Notes under the pieces: generated by a model | The model's input: the letters and a program-made list of their open reading frames with translations, nothing else | The model's database searches: none | What the model was told of the DNA's origin: nothing | Program-made: the position numbers and the translations under genes | Origin: CAXBES01 sp963974915 | GTDB lineage: Bacteria > Bacteroidota > Bacteroidia > Flavobacteriales > Flavobacteriaceae | Reading direction: 5' to 3' | NCBI GenBank assembly: GCA_963974915.1 | Contig: CAXBES010000018.1 | Coordinates: 1 to 55,940, forward strand | DNA: 55,940 bases | Part shown: positions 8,723 to 16,124 of the stretch, piece after piece | Position numbering within the stretch: position 1 is the first letter of the stretch | How the letters are laid out: every line of letters begins with the position of its first letter

Positions 8723-10069
8723 CTACTCATTTCCCCAATCTATTTTACGGGAGGCAAACATGATGATTGCGAGAATCGCGAAAAGCCCAATACTGCCTAC
8801 CAACAATGCATAATTTTCTAATTGTATGATCACATATATAAAGCCGTATAAGGAGGCAAGCGATGTACAAATTAATATTGGAAACTTAAAGCCTTTTAAA
8901 ATTGCACGGGAGTATATGGTAATTAATCCAAGTACTGCTAATGCGGCGATTCCGTAAGCTTTAAAGAAGTTTGAGTGTTCACTAATTGAAATGAGGAGCG
9001 TGTAAAACATGACCAGCGCTAATCCTATCATGACGTATTGGAAGGGGTGAATATAGATCTTACTCACGATTTGAATTAACAAAAAAACCAGCAGCGTTAA
9101 ACCAATTACCATAAACCCATATTTTGCGGTGCGTTCACTTTTTTGATATTCGTCCACCGGAATAACAAAGTTGGTTCCAAAAGCAAATTCTGATAGGTCG
9201 GGCATCGTTCCCAGGAATTGCTGTTGAAACTGTCTGTTTATTTGAAACGCCTGCCAGTTTGCATGAAATCCGTCCTGACTTATAGATTTGGTTTCTTCGA
9301 TGGGCAACGGACTTCCGTCAAAACTAGGGGAATGCCAATTAGAATCCATTGAAACATTGGTCGCAATTCCCAGCGGAATGTATTTTAAACTTTCGCTACC
9401 GTTTATTTTAAGGTTAAAGGAAAAGTTTTGGGGACTATTATTTTCTTCGGAAAAACCCTCAATTGCTCCACTTTCAATAATATTGAGGTAATTTTGATCG
9501 TACTTTGGGGTCATCGTAAGAGTTTTATCTCCTAACTGAACGGCGACGCTGTTTCTAATTCCCTTTAGATTAGAAGTTCTAATTTCTACTGCAATTTTGT
9601 CCCAGAGAATGTTGGATGGATCAATGCCCTCATGAGTAAAATCTATTGCAGGAAAGTTTCCCGTTATGCTGTGGTCTGCCGTGAATACTACCGATTCGTA
9701 AATGGTTCTGTTCCTCTTTAAATATTTGGCATCTGCCTCAATATTGAGTGAATCCGGAAGGAGATAAGCATTTTTAACGATGGTTTCGGTGCTTGTGTGA
9801 TAAGTTTTCGATTTTTCATCGAACACACTTCTCTCGTTAAATGTTTTATAGGGAATTCTAAGTATCGGACCCATTAACATCACTTCATTACCCCATTTGC
9901 TGTTTATTTCACGAACTACTTCGGCTTGCCTGTAAGAGCGTTCTTTAATGAGGCTTTTTACAAATTCTAACGGTACGAGTAGTACTAGTAACAAAAATCC
10001 TACGATGAGCATTCTCGCTGTGATCGAGTTGCGTAACCAATTGCTTATTTTACTTCTTTTCTGTTCCAT
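8723..10069 (-). CDS. creD: CreD-like inner membrane protein
   Basis: The 448-residue product has an N-terminal membrane helix (about 19-37), a large extracytoplasmic domain containing GPILRIPY (about 67-74), and a C-terminal block of five or so membrane helices. This is the layout of CreD, linked in gamma-proteobacteria to envelope stress and beta-lactam responses. In Bacteroidota the gene usually lies next to a small winged-helix regulator, as here. Its start overlaps the end of the Coq4-like gene by 25 bp, which points to translational coupling within one operon. Confidence 0.9.
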   Translation of the reverse strand: MEQKRSKISNWLRNSITARMLIVGFLLLVLLVPLEFVKSLIKERSYRQAEVVREINSKWGNEVMLMGPILRIPYKTFNERSVFDEKSKTYHTSTETIVKNAYLLPDSLNIEADAKYLKRNRTIYESVVFTADHSITGNFPAIDFTHEGIDPSNILWDKIAVEIRTSNLKGIRNSVAVQLGDKTLTMTPKYDQNYLNIIESGAIEGFSEENNSPQNFSFNLKINGSESLKYIPLGIATNVSMDSNWHSPSFDGSPLPIEETKSISQDGFHANWQAFQINRQFQQQFLGTMPDLSEFAFGTNFVIPVDEYQKSERTAKYGFMVIGLTLLVFLLIQIVSKIYIHPFQYVMIGLALVMFYTLLISISEHSNFFKAYGIAALAVLGLITIYSRAILKGFKFPILICTSLASLYGFIYVIIQLENYALLVGSIGLFAILAIIMFASRKIDWGNE

Positions 10070-10590
10070 AATTGTGTTGTTTTATTGTTGTACGTATTTG
10101 TTTTTTGAAGTTCTTTTATTCTCGTGAGTAGTTTATCTGAAAAAATGCTGCTTCGTAAAGTATTGAAGTTGGTATGGAGCAACGTTTTAAAGTCGTAATG
10201 ATGAAAGGTGTTGGCTTGTTTGCCAACTTTGAAAGACTCGCGATAGTAGTTGAGATATTCCGGTAGTAAAATGGTGCCTATCAATAATACTCCCACGAGA
10301 TATGGACTTCTCTTGCCATTGCCAAAGCAAACGTATTGCAGTGCTATTTCATCCTCGACGTTAGTGGAGTACCCGCATAAAACATGGTATGCATCATGGC
10401 GCTCTACTTTGGGAAGTAATTCAAAATTATTTATCTGTAAAAAATCACCAAGGCGATAGCCAAAGGAGTTTTTTGGCATATCCAGAAGGTTAGAAGTAGA
10501 GATTCCCCAGGGCTTTTTCTTTTTAAACCTGGTGTATTTCTTCTGAGTCCAATTAAATAAAAAGTGGATAAGTTGTTTTCTATATTTCAT
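10045..10590 (-). CDS. Coq4-like protein (COQ4 homology family)
   Basis: The 181-residue protein shows a metal-ligand signature, H65-D66-xx-H69-x11-E81, within RHDAYHVLCGY, which matches the Coq4 family. In eukaryotes and some proteobacteria Coq4 works in ubiquinone synthesis, where it removes the C1 carboxyl group of the ring. Bacteroidota normally make menaquinone, so the role here is unclear, and the partner creD gene suggests an envelope task instead. A perfect 17-bp palindrome lies 9 bp before the ATG (10600-10616). The distal end overlaps creD by 25 bp. Confidence 0.75.
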   Translation of the reverse strand: MKYRKQLIHFLFNWTQKKYTRFKKKKPWGISTSNLLDMPKNSFGYRLGDFLQINNFELLPKVERHDAYHVLCGYSTNVEDEIALQYVCFGNGKRSPYLVGVLLIGTILLPEYLNYYRESFKVGKQANTFHHYDFKTLLHTNFNTLRSSIFSDKLLTRIKELQKTNTYNNKTTQLWNRKEVK

Positions 10591-10599
10591 TTATAAAGT

Positions 10600-10616
10600 A
10601 CTTTGAAATTCAAAGT
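10600..10616 (-). promoter_or_regulatory. Palindromic operator before the coq4-like/creD genes
   Basis: ACTTTGAAATTCAAAGT is a perfect 17-bp palindrome (8-bp arms, one central base). The overlapping AAAGTACTTT (10595-10604) adds a third half-site towards the gene. A near-identical site lies before the membrane protein gene at 11548-11564. The nearby winged-helix protein is the likely ligand by position (inference). Confidence 0.7.
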
Positions 10617-10634
10617 GTATAATTAAAAAAAAGG

Positions 10635-10928
10635 TTATTTTTTTCGTATTAATTTTTCTAAAGCTTCTATATGCTTTTTAAATTCCATTTTTCCCAAAGG
10701 GGTAGCGAGATACTTTGTATTGGGTTTTCGTCCTATAAACGATTTCTCAACGAGAATGTATTCTGCTTGTTCTAAAGCCTTTAGGTGACTTGCCAGATTC
10801 CCATCGGTGAGATCTAAAAGTTCTTTTAACCGGTTAAAGTCGGCATCATCGTTAACCATGAGTATCGACATGATCCCAAGTCTTATTCTGTGATCGAATA
10901 GTTTGTTTATATTGTCTATTATGCCCAC
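10635..10928 (-). CDS. Winged-helix transcriptional regulator (PadR/MarR-like)
   Basis: The GTG at 10928 is chosen as the start because it shares one base with the TAG stop of the upstream gene (TAGTG). That gives a 97-residue protein which begins just before the conserved helix DNINKLFDHRIRLGIMSIL. A longer reading from 11036 would add residues that overlap the upstream gene and look like chance. The protein is a compact winged helix: recognition helix LTDGNLASHLKALE, then wing YILVEKSFIGRKPNTKY. It resembles the single-domain regulators found beside creD in Bacteroidota. It is likely to be co-translated with the upstream membrane protein and to bind the palindromes at 10600 and 11548 (inference). 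Confidence 0.85.
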   Translation of the reverse strand: MGIIDNINKLFDHRIRLGIMSILMVNDDADFNRLKELLDLTDGNLASHLKALEQAEYILVEKSFIGRKPNTKYLATPLGKMEFKKHIEALEKLIRKK

Positions 10929-11539
10929 TATGCTCTTTTTTTCTCCTGAAAATACATCAGGCTGCCATAAATCATGTGTAAAACGCCAAAACCAACTAGC
11001 CAAAACCAAAACCCGTAACCGGGCAAGGCGGCACAAATGAGTCCGATCACTATTTCGGCATACCCTAAATATTTTACATTTCCGATAGTATATTTTGAAG
11101 CATTCACCAATGCCAATCCGTAGAATATAAGCATTAAAGAAGCAGTAAGACCGTAATGCTGACTGGATAGTTTTATAAGAATATATATTCCTCCGGTAAC
11201 CAGAGGAATAAGGAAGTTTAGCAATAGGCGTTTTGTAGTACTGTCCCAGATCTTCTCATTGTTTTTCTTTGCTTTTCGGGTTGTTAATAAAAATGCCGTG
11301 ATAACACTCAAAATAGCGATGGAGGCGAGGAGGGCGAGGAGGGCTCTAAAATTCCAACTGTGGAGCGTAAGGTAGCTGCCGGTTTCGGGAAAGATAAAAA
11401 AATAGGCAATGATTGCTCCTGTAATGGCATATGCTCCGGCAAATATTCCTGAGAGTCCGCTAAGTGAGATAAACCTTGAGGAACGGTTCATTAAGTTCTT
11501 TATCTCACTAATGTCTTTTAGATAATCTTGTTCACTCAT
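10928..11539 (-). CDS. Membrane protein encoded with a winged-helix regulator
   Basis: The 203-residue product has a soluble N-terminus (about 1-25, with KDISEIKNLMNRS) followed by five or six membrane helices. No catalytic motif is seen. This type of protein recurs just upstream of small winged-helix regulators in Bacteroidota, so it may sense a membrane signal and control the regulator, though that is inference. The gene is first in the minus-strand group. A palindrome overlapping its -7 element lies 8 bp before the ATG, and its stop overlaps the regulator's GTG by one base. Confidence 0.8.
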   Translation of the reverse strand: MSEQDYLKDISEIKNLMNRSSRFISLSGLSGIFAGAYAITGAIIAYFFIFPETGSYLTLHSWNFRALLALLASIAILSVITAFLLTTRKAKKNNEKIWDSTTKRLLLNFLIPLVTGGIYILIKLSSQHYGLTASLMLIFYGLALVNASKYTIGNVKYLGYAEIVIGLICAALPGYGFWFWLVGFGVLHMIYGSLMYFQEKKRA

Positions 11540-11547
11540 TTTAAAGT

Positions 11548-11568
11548 ACTTTGAATTACAAAGTTAAT
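11548..11568 (-). promoter_or_regulatory. Promoter overlapped by palindromic operator
   Basis: The near-palindrome ACTTTGTAATTCAAAGT (11548-11564 read on the minus strand) has one mismatched pair. Its left arm is part of a -7 element, TAACTTTG, so a protein bound here would block transcription start. AAAGTACTTT overlaps it on the gene side, exactly as at the 10600 site. Autorepression by the downstream winged-helix protein is the simplest reading (inference). Confidence 0.7.
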
Positions 11569-11715
11569 TTTAAATTTTAAATAAAGGCTTGTATTAACAA
11601 TTTTTTGTGAGGCGATTCAGTAAAAAAGCCATTATGTATTCTTTTCAATGATTATAGTCATATTTTAAGAAGCATTTGATTCAGAAATTTACATTGAATT
11701 TAAATATGATAAATT

Positions 11716-12132
11716 ATGAAAAAAAGAACACCTGTTTCAATCATTATGACCAAGAATGTCATCACTCTAAACCATACAGACGATCTCGCTACGGCGGAGC
11801 GTCTCTTCAAATCTAAAAATATCCGTCATATTCCGGTAGTGAGCGGGTCGTCTATTATAGGTATGTTGAGTTACACCGATTTACTTCGAATTAGTTTTGC
11901 TGATTCTATTGGGCGGGATGATTCTGTAGATACCACAGTTTATAACCTATTTACAATTGAGCAGGTGATGGCTAAGAATTTAGTAAGCGTTCCATCTACG
12001 GGCACTATAAAAGAAGTAGCAGAGATACTGGCAAAAAAAGAGTTTCACGCTTTACCGGTGGTAGATGATGGTAAGTTAGTTGGGATCGTAACCACTACAG
12101 ATTTGATAAATTATCTGTTAGAACAATATTAA
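11716..12132 (+). CDS. CBS-domain pair protein
   Basis: The 138-residue protein is made of two CBS domains and nothing else (about 6-62 and 75-137). Landmarks are the paired IMTKNV/VMAKNL starts, HIPVV and HALPVV beta strands, and GMLSYTDL and GIVTTTDL ends. Such pairs bind adenine nucleotides (AMP, ATP, SAM) and usually sense energy state for a partner protein. The partner is not obvious here, since the gene is followed by a terminator (12134-12173) and the small RNA region. Confidence 0.92.
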   Translation: MKKRTPVSIIMTKNVITLNHTDDLATAERLFKSKNIRHIPVVSGSSIIGMLSYTDLLRISFADSIGRDDSVDTTVYNLFTIEQVMAKNLVSVPSTGTIKEVAEILAKKEFHALPVVDDGKLVGIVTTTDLINYLLEQY

Positions 12133-12133
12133 A

Positions 12134-12173
12134 AACAGGAAAAACCCTTTTCAATTACAGGGTTTTTCCTGTT
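12134..12173 (+). terminator. Rho-independent terminator of the CBS gene
   Basis: AACAGGAAAAACCCT (12134-12148) pairs with AGGGTTTTTCCTGTT (12159-12173), a 15-bp perfect stem starting directly after the stop codon. Its last bases merge with the -33 TTG of the first small RNA unit. Confidence 0.88.
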
Positions 12174-12208
12174 GTCTGGTATGTAATCAATAGGGATATT
12201 TACAAAAC

Positions 12209-12280
12209 CTAACTGGCTGGGGAGTTAGTTAGGGATGATTTTTGAAGCTGTTTCGCTAGGAACAGCTTCATTTTTCTTTT
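12209..12280 (+). ncRNA. Candidate small RNA, unit 1 of 3
   Basis: A -33 TTG (12172-12174) and a -7-like GATATTTA (12195-12202) precede a hairpin that starts 7 nt after the -7. CTAACT (12209-12214) pairs with AGTTAG (12223-12228) around loop GGCTGGGG. A terminator follows: GAAGCTGTT (12244-12252), AACAGCTTC (12261-12269) and a T-rich tail. Predicted length is about 72 nt. The layout repeats twice downstream. Compared with units 2 and 3 the outer pair changes from U-A to C-G, which supports the stem. Confidence 0.6.
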
Positions 12281-12331
12281 GTGATCTAAACAGTCTGTAT
12301 AACATAAAGCTAAGGTAAAACCCCCTTTAAA

Positions 12332-12349
12332 AACAGGTAAAACCCTGTT
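12332..12349 (+). repeat. Short hairpin before small RNA unit 2
   Basis: AACAGG (12332-12337) pairs with CCTGTT (12344-12349). The 3' arm merges with the -33 TTG at 12348-12350. The CBS-gene terminator has the same outer arms (AACAGG/CCTGTT) and the same placement before unit 1, so this hairpin looks like part of the duplicated segment. Confidence 0.5.
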
Positions 12350-12385
12350 GTTTTATATACCTGATATTTCGCATCTTTACATTGC

Positions 12386-12454
12386 TTAATTAATTGGGGA
12401 GTTAATAAAAGCGAAAATACGAAGGGCTGTTCTTTTTGAACGGCCCTTTTTTTT
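12386..12454 (+). ncRNA. Candidate small RNA, unit 2 of 3
   Basis: The promoter is TTG (12348-12350) and CATCTTTA (12372-12379) with a 21-bp spacer. The predicted start is 7 nt beyond the -7 and coincides with a hairpin, TTAATT (12386-12391) with AGTTAA (12400-12405), which exposes loop AATTGGGG. Fifteen nucleotides on, a strong terminator is formed by AAGGGCTGTTC (12422-12432) and GAACGGCCCTT (12438-12448), with one G-U pair and eight Ts. Predicted length is about 69 nt. No ORF of note lies inside. Confidence 0.65.
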
Positions 12455-12543
12455 CTACGTCCCTTTAAATAGGTTTTTTCCTTAATGAGAAACAGTTATA
12501 AACCTCTTGTGTGTTAAAGCATTAGTTCGCATCTTTGAATAGC

Positions 12544-12615
12544 TTAATTAATTGGGGAGTTAATAGAAGCAATTATGAAGGGGGATTGGGCATTTATGTA
12601 CAATCCTTCTTCCTT
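12544..12615 (+). ncRNA. Candidate small RNA, unit 3 of 3
   Basis: TTG (12507-12509) and CATCTTTG (12530-12537) form the best promoter of the three. Seven nucleotides later the hairpin TTAATT (12544-12549)/AGTTAA (12558-12563) has the same AATTGGGG loop as unit 2. A second hairpin, GAAGGGGGATTG (12577-12588) with CAATCCTTCTTC (12601-12612), contains two G-U pairs but lacks a clean T-run. The transcript may therefore run on to the terminator at 12652-12690, giving about 147 nt. Confidence 0.6.
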
Positions 12616-12651
12616 TAAAACTAACCAAGTTTTTATTGTTTGAGGGAGCCA

Positions 12652-12690
12652 TAAAAATCCTGTCGATTTATTTTCGACAGGATTTTTATT
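12652..12690 (+). terminator. Rho-independent terminator
   Basis: TAAAAATCCTGTCGA (12652-12666) pairs perfectly with TCGACAGGATTTTTA (12674-12688). It sits only 18 bp before the ATG of the DUF1801 gene, leaving no room for a normal promoter in between. It either ends small RNA unit 3 or controls read-through into DUF1801. Confidence 0.85.
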
Positions 12691-12706
12691 TATTATTTTA
12701 GAACTA

Positions 12707-13069
12707 ATGAATCCGGCAGAACAATATATACTTCAGCAACCAGAACCGGCGCGTTCTATATTATTGCATTTACAGGTTATCATTGTAAGTACGCTGCGGG
12801 ATGCGATAATGCTTTATAAGTTTAAACTTCCTTTTTACTATGTAAACGGAAAACTGCCTTTTTGTTATTTAAATCATACTAAGGGTTATGTGGATCTGTG
12901 CTTTTGGCATGGAGCGCATTTAACTGTTCATACTGAAAAGCTTGTTTCGAAAGGGAGGAAACATATGAAATCGTTACGATACTATATACCAGAAGATGTA
13001 GACGAGCAGGTTTTGGTAGATATTCTATCTGAAGCGTATTCGGTTCGAGACAGGAAATACTATAAATGA
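12707..13069 (+). CDS. DUF1801 (YdhG-like) domain protein
   Basis: The 120-residue cytoplasmic protein has the DUF1801 fold: an N-terminal helix with the PAEQYILQQPEP start, a central beta sheet (YKFKLPFYYVNGKLPFCYLN), and the DLCFWHGAHL strand. The family is related to the frataxin/YdhG group and its function is unsettled. The gene starts 18 bp after a strong terminator and its 3' end overlaps kdsA by 10 bp tail to tail. It may depend on transcription from the small RNA promoter upstream. Confidence 0.85.
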   Translation: MNPAEQYILQQPEPARSILLHLQVIIVSTLRDAIMLYKFKLPFYYVNGKLPFCYLNHTKGYVDLCFWHGAHLTVHTEKLVSKGRKHMKSLRYYIPEDVDEQVLVDILSEAYSVRDRKYYK

Positions 13070-13878
13070 TTTATTGTTTTGCGAATCGCCACCAGATCGG
13101 TTAACAATTTTTCCAGATTCTTTAGATCGAGCATATTTGCACCATCACTCTTAGCATTAGCAGGATCGAAATGAGTTTCAATAAAGAGTCCGTCGGCGCC
13201 CGTTGCGATTCCGGCTCTTGCAATTGTCGAGATCATTTCAGGTCTTCCTCCGGTTACTCCTACACTCTGATTGGGTTGTTGCAGGCTATGGGTAACATCA
13301 AGAACCACCGGCGCATATTGTTTCATGGTAGGAATTCCTCGAAAATCTACGATCATATCCTGATATCCAAACATGGTTCCACGATCTGTAATAAGTACTT
13401 GTTCATTATTGCAATCGGTTACCTTTTTTACAGCATGCTGCATACTTTCGGGGCTCATAAACTGCCCTTTTTTTAAATTCACAACTTTTCCAGTATTTGC
13501 AGCAGCCACCACAAGATCTGTTTGCCTTACTAGAAAGGCCGGGATTTGAAGGATATCGACATAGTTCGCAGCCATGGCTGCATCACTAACTTCATGGATA
13601 TCTGTAACTGTAGGTACTTTAAAAGTTTGGGATACTTTTTGAAGTATTTTTAACGCTTTCTCATCACCAATTCCCGTAAAACTGTCTATTCTACTTCTGT
13701 TAGCTTTTTTAAAACTCCCTTTAAAAACGAATGGAATTTCCAGTCGGTTAGTGATCGCTACGATCTTTTCGGCGATAACCATAGCCATTTCTTCGCCTTC
13801 TATGGCACAGGGACCTGCGAGAAGGAAAAAATTGTTGCTCTCGGTATGTTTAATATTTGGGATTAGATCGAGTTTCAT
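13060..13878 (-). CDS. kdsA: 3-deoxy-8-phosphooctulonate synthase
   Basis: KdsA condenses phosphoenolpyruvate with D-arabinose 5-phosphate to give KDO-8-phosphate, the first committed step towards the KDO of the lipopolysaccharide inner core. The 272-residue length fits the family. Recognisable stretches are LAGPCAIE (21-28), FKGSFKKANRSR near 53, PTVTDIHE, DILQIPAFLVRQTDL, TDRGTMFGYQDMIVDFRG and the C-terminal GADGLFIETHFDPANAKSDG. A minus-strand -7 element, TATCTTTG (13896-13903), lies 17 bp before the ATG and gives a very short leader. Confidence 0.97.
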   Translation of the reverse strand: MKLDLIPNIKHTESNNFFLLAGPCAIEGEEMAMVIAEKIVAITNRLEIPFVFKGSFKKANRSRIDSFTGIGDEKALKILQKVSQTFKVPTVTDIHEVSDAAMAANYVDILQIPAFLVRQTDLVVAAANTGKVVNLKKGQFMSPESMQHAVKKVTDCNNEQVLITDRGTMFGYQDMIVDFRGIPTMKQYAPVVLDVTHSLQQPNQSVGVTGGRPEMISTIARAGIATGADGLFIETHFDPANAKSDGANMLDLKNLEKLLTDLVAIRKTINHL

Positions 13879-13895
13879 AGCGTAATTTTAAGTCG

Positions 13896-13903
13896 CAAAG
13901 ATA
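13896..13903 (-). promoter_or_regulatory. kdsA promoter -7 element
   Basis: CAAAGATA on the plus strand reads TATCTTTG on the minus strand, an exact TAnnTTTG match. With the start of transcription about 6 nt further on, the kdsA leader would be roughly 12 nt. No clear -33 TTG is seen. Confidence 0.6.
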
Positions 13904-13940
13904 ATAAAATTACACCTGCTACATACAGTTTTCGGCAGTC

Positions 13941-14075
13941 CATTTCATTCTTTGACGGAGGTAAAAGTAAACGGTTTCGCAATAACGATTGAGGCAAAAT
14001 ACCCCGCCTGCACCCGTCGACTTAAGTTTGGCAGGCGTGTATTGCCGGAAAGCGTGGCCCAGACCGAATGAAATG
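13941..14075. repeat. Nested inverted-repeat element between kdsA and typA
   Basis: Three nested pairs of arms span 135 bp. The outer pair is CATTTCATTC (13941-13950) and GAATGAAATG (14066-14075), a perfect 10-bp match. A middle, imperfect pair is TTTCGCAAT with ATTGCCGGAAA. The inner pair is CGCCTGC (14005-14011) and GCAGGCG (14031-14037). No credible protein is encoded. It could be a small non-autonomous mobile element (MITE-like) or a structured RNA. No target-site duplication was recognised. Confidence 0.55.
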
Positions 14076-14137
14076 AGTGTCTGTGGATTGCCATAAATAA
14101 TAATGTTAATATAGCCTGTTATTCCATTAATAAACAC

Positions 14138-14145
14138 TACTTTTG
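14138..14145 (+). promoter_or_regulatory. typA promoter -7 element
   Basis: TACTTTTG matches TAnnTTTG exactly and lies just outside the palindrome element. It predicts a leader of about 85 nt before the typA ATG at 14237. Confidence 0.6.
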
Positions 14146-14236
14146 CACGCTCGTAATTGGAAACGATGGTTGAAGATTATTTTAGAGTGTAAAATTCTGT
14201 TAATTAAAAAGTTATCCGTTGCGACGGAGCATTATT

Positions 14237-16030
14237 ATGAATATTAAAAACATTGCCATTATTGCGCACGTAGACCACGGTAAAACTACCCTGGTTGATA
14301 AGATCATGCATCACTGTAGTTTGTTTCGCGAAAATGAACAAACAGGGGAGCTTATTTTAGATAATAATGACCTGGAACGAGAACGTGGAATTACGATTAC
14401 ATCTAAGAATGTTTCTGTAGTTTATAAGGACACTAAAATTAATATTATTGATACTCCCGGTCACGCCGATTTTGGTGGAGAAGTAGAGCGTGTTTTAAAC
14501 ATGGCAGATGGGGTTTTGTTGTTAGTCGATGCTTTTGAAGGACCTATGCCACAAACCCGTTTCGTATTGCAAAAGGCGATCGATCTTGGTTTAAAGCCTT
14601 GTGTAGTAGTGAACAAAGTGGATAAGGAAAACTGTACGCCGGACGAGGTGCATGAGTCTGTTTTCGATTTAATGTTCGAATTGGGTGCCGAAGAGTGGCA
14701 GCTGGATTTTCCAACGGTTTACGGGTCTGCTAAGAATAACTGGATGAGCGATGATTGGAAAAATGAGACCGATACTATTGAGCCTTTATTAGATATGGTA
14801 CTGGAGCATATTCCTTCTCCTAAAATTGAAGAGGGAAGTACACAAATGCTGATTACTTCGTTAGACTTCTCATCATTTACGGGACGTATCGCTATTGGTC
14901 GTTTACAACGTGGTGAACTGAAGAACAACATGCAGGTTAGTTTGGTAAAACGCGATGGGACAATTCAGAAAACCAGAATAAAAGAATTACATACGTTCGA
15001 AGGTTTAGGAAGAATAAAAGTAGATTCGGTTCAAGCCGGAGATATCTGTGCAATTGTAGGTTTAGAAGGTTTCGAGATTGGTGATACAGTTGCTGATATT
15101 GAAAATCCCGAAGGTCTTAAAACCATTGCTATTGATGAGCCTACAATGAGTATGTTGTTTACTATTAACGATTCTCCTTTCTTCGGAAAAGATGGTAAAT
15201 TCGTGACCTCTCGTCATATTAAGGAGCGTTTAGAGCGTGAATTGGAAAAGAATTTAGCGTTACGTGTAGAGCCAACAGATAGTGCCGATAAGTTTATGGT
15301 TTTTGGTAGAGGGGTATTACACCTTTCTGTTTTAATTGAAACCATGCGCCGCGAAGGGTACGAATTACAAATTGGTCAGCCGCAAGTTATCATCAAAGTA
15401 ATTGATGGTGTTAAATGTGAGCCGGTTGAAGAGTTAACCATAGATCTTCCAGAGGAAGTAAGTGGACGTGCTATTGATATGGTAACTTTGAGAAAGGGTG
15501 AGATGTTGAGTATGGAAGGAAAAGGCGAACGTATGGTTTGTCGTTTTAACATTCCGTCACGTGGTATTATCGGATTAAGAAATCAGTTACTTACCGCTAC
15601 AGCCGGAGAGGCGATCATGACGCATCGTTTTCTGGAATACCAACCGTTAAAAGGAGGAATTCCGGAACGTTTAAATGGAAGTTTAGTTTCTATGGAAAAC
15701 GGATCTGCAATTCCTTATTCAATTGATAAATTGCAGGATCGCGGACGTTTCTTTGTTAATCCGAATGAGGATATCTACGAGGGACAAGTAATTGGCGAGA
15801 ATTCACGTCAGGATGATATGGTAGTGAATATTACCAAGACTAAAAAGTTGTCTAACGTACGATCTTCGGGTGCCGATGATAAAGCTCGAATTGTTCCTGC
15901 GATAAAGTTCTCATTGGAAGAGGCTTTAGAATATATTCAGAAAGATGAATATGTTGAAGTTACTCCAAATCACTTACGCTTGAGAAAAGTGTTTTTGAAG
16001 GAGGTTGACAGAAAGAGAAATAAGTTATAA
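14237..16030 (+). CDS. typA: Translational GTPase TypA/BipA
   Basis: TypA is a ribosome-binding GTPase needed for 50S assembly and growth under stress or cold. The 597-residue protein has the G1 motif AHVDHGKTTL (10-19), the switch region RERGITITSK, G3 DTPGHADFGG and G4 NKVDK, then EF-G-like domains and the TypA-specific C-terminus. The ATG at 14237 is preferred over an in-frame TTG at 14219, which adds six residues without homology to the family start. A terminator follows at once (16039-16068). Confidence 0.97.
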   Translation: MNIKNIAIIAHVDHGKTTLVDKIMHHCSLFRENEQTGELILDNNDLERERGITITSKNVSVVYKDTKINIIDTPGHADFGGEVERVLNMADGVLLLVDAFEGPMPQTRFVLQKAIDLGLKPCVVVNKVDKENCTPDEVHESVFDLMFELGAEEWQLDFPTVYGSAKNNWMSDDWKNETDTIEPLLDMVLEHIPSPKIEEGSTQMLITSLDFSSFTGRIAIGRLQRGELKNNMQVSLVKRDGTIQKTRIKELHTFEGLGRIKVDSVQAGDICAIVGLEGFEIGDTVADIENPEGLKTIAIDEPTMSMLFTINDSPFFGKDGKFVTSRHIKERLERELEKNLALRVEPTDSADKFMVFGRGVLHLSVLIETMRREGYELQIGQPQVIIKVIDGVKCEPVEELTIDLPEEVSGRAIDMVTLRKGEMLSMEGKGERMVCRFNIPSRGIIGLRNQLLTATAGEAIMTHRFLEYQPLKGGIPERLNGSLVSMENGSAIPYSIDKLQDRGRFFVNPNEDIYEGQVIGENSRQDDMVVNITKTKKLSNVRSSGADDKARIVPAIKFSLEEALEYIQKDEYVEVTPNHLRLRKVFLKEVDRKRNKL

Positions 16031-16038
16031 AATTTAGG

Positions 16039-16068
16039 AAAATGACAGCTATAAAGCTGTCATTTTTT
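16039..16068 (+). terminator. Terminator of typA
   Basis: AAAATGACAGCT (16039-16050) pairs with AGCTGTCATTTT (16055-16066) around a 4-nt ATAA loop and is followed by more Ts. It isolates typA from the glycan region. Confidence 0.9.
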
Positions 16069-16124
16069 TTGTTTCTTTGTTACGAAATTGTAATGAAAGC
16101 ATTAATTACAAGTAAATTATCTAT

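Noticed and set aside
10929..11036. Longer N-terminus of the winged-helix regulator
   Set aside because: It overlaps the upstream gene on the same strand. The GTG at 10928 is coupled to that gene's stop and precedes the conserved domain.
13919..14137. Small minus-strand protein between kdsA and typA
   Set aside because: It runs through the nested palindromes and has no start context or family features.
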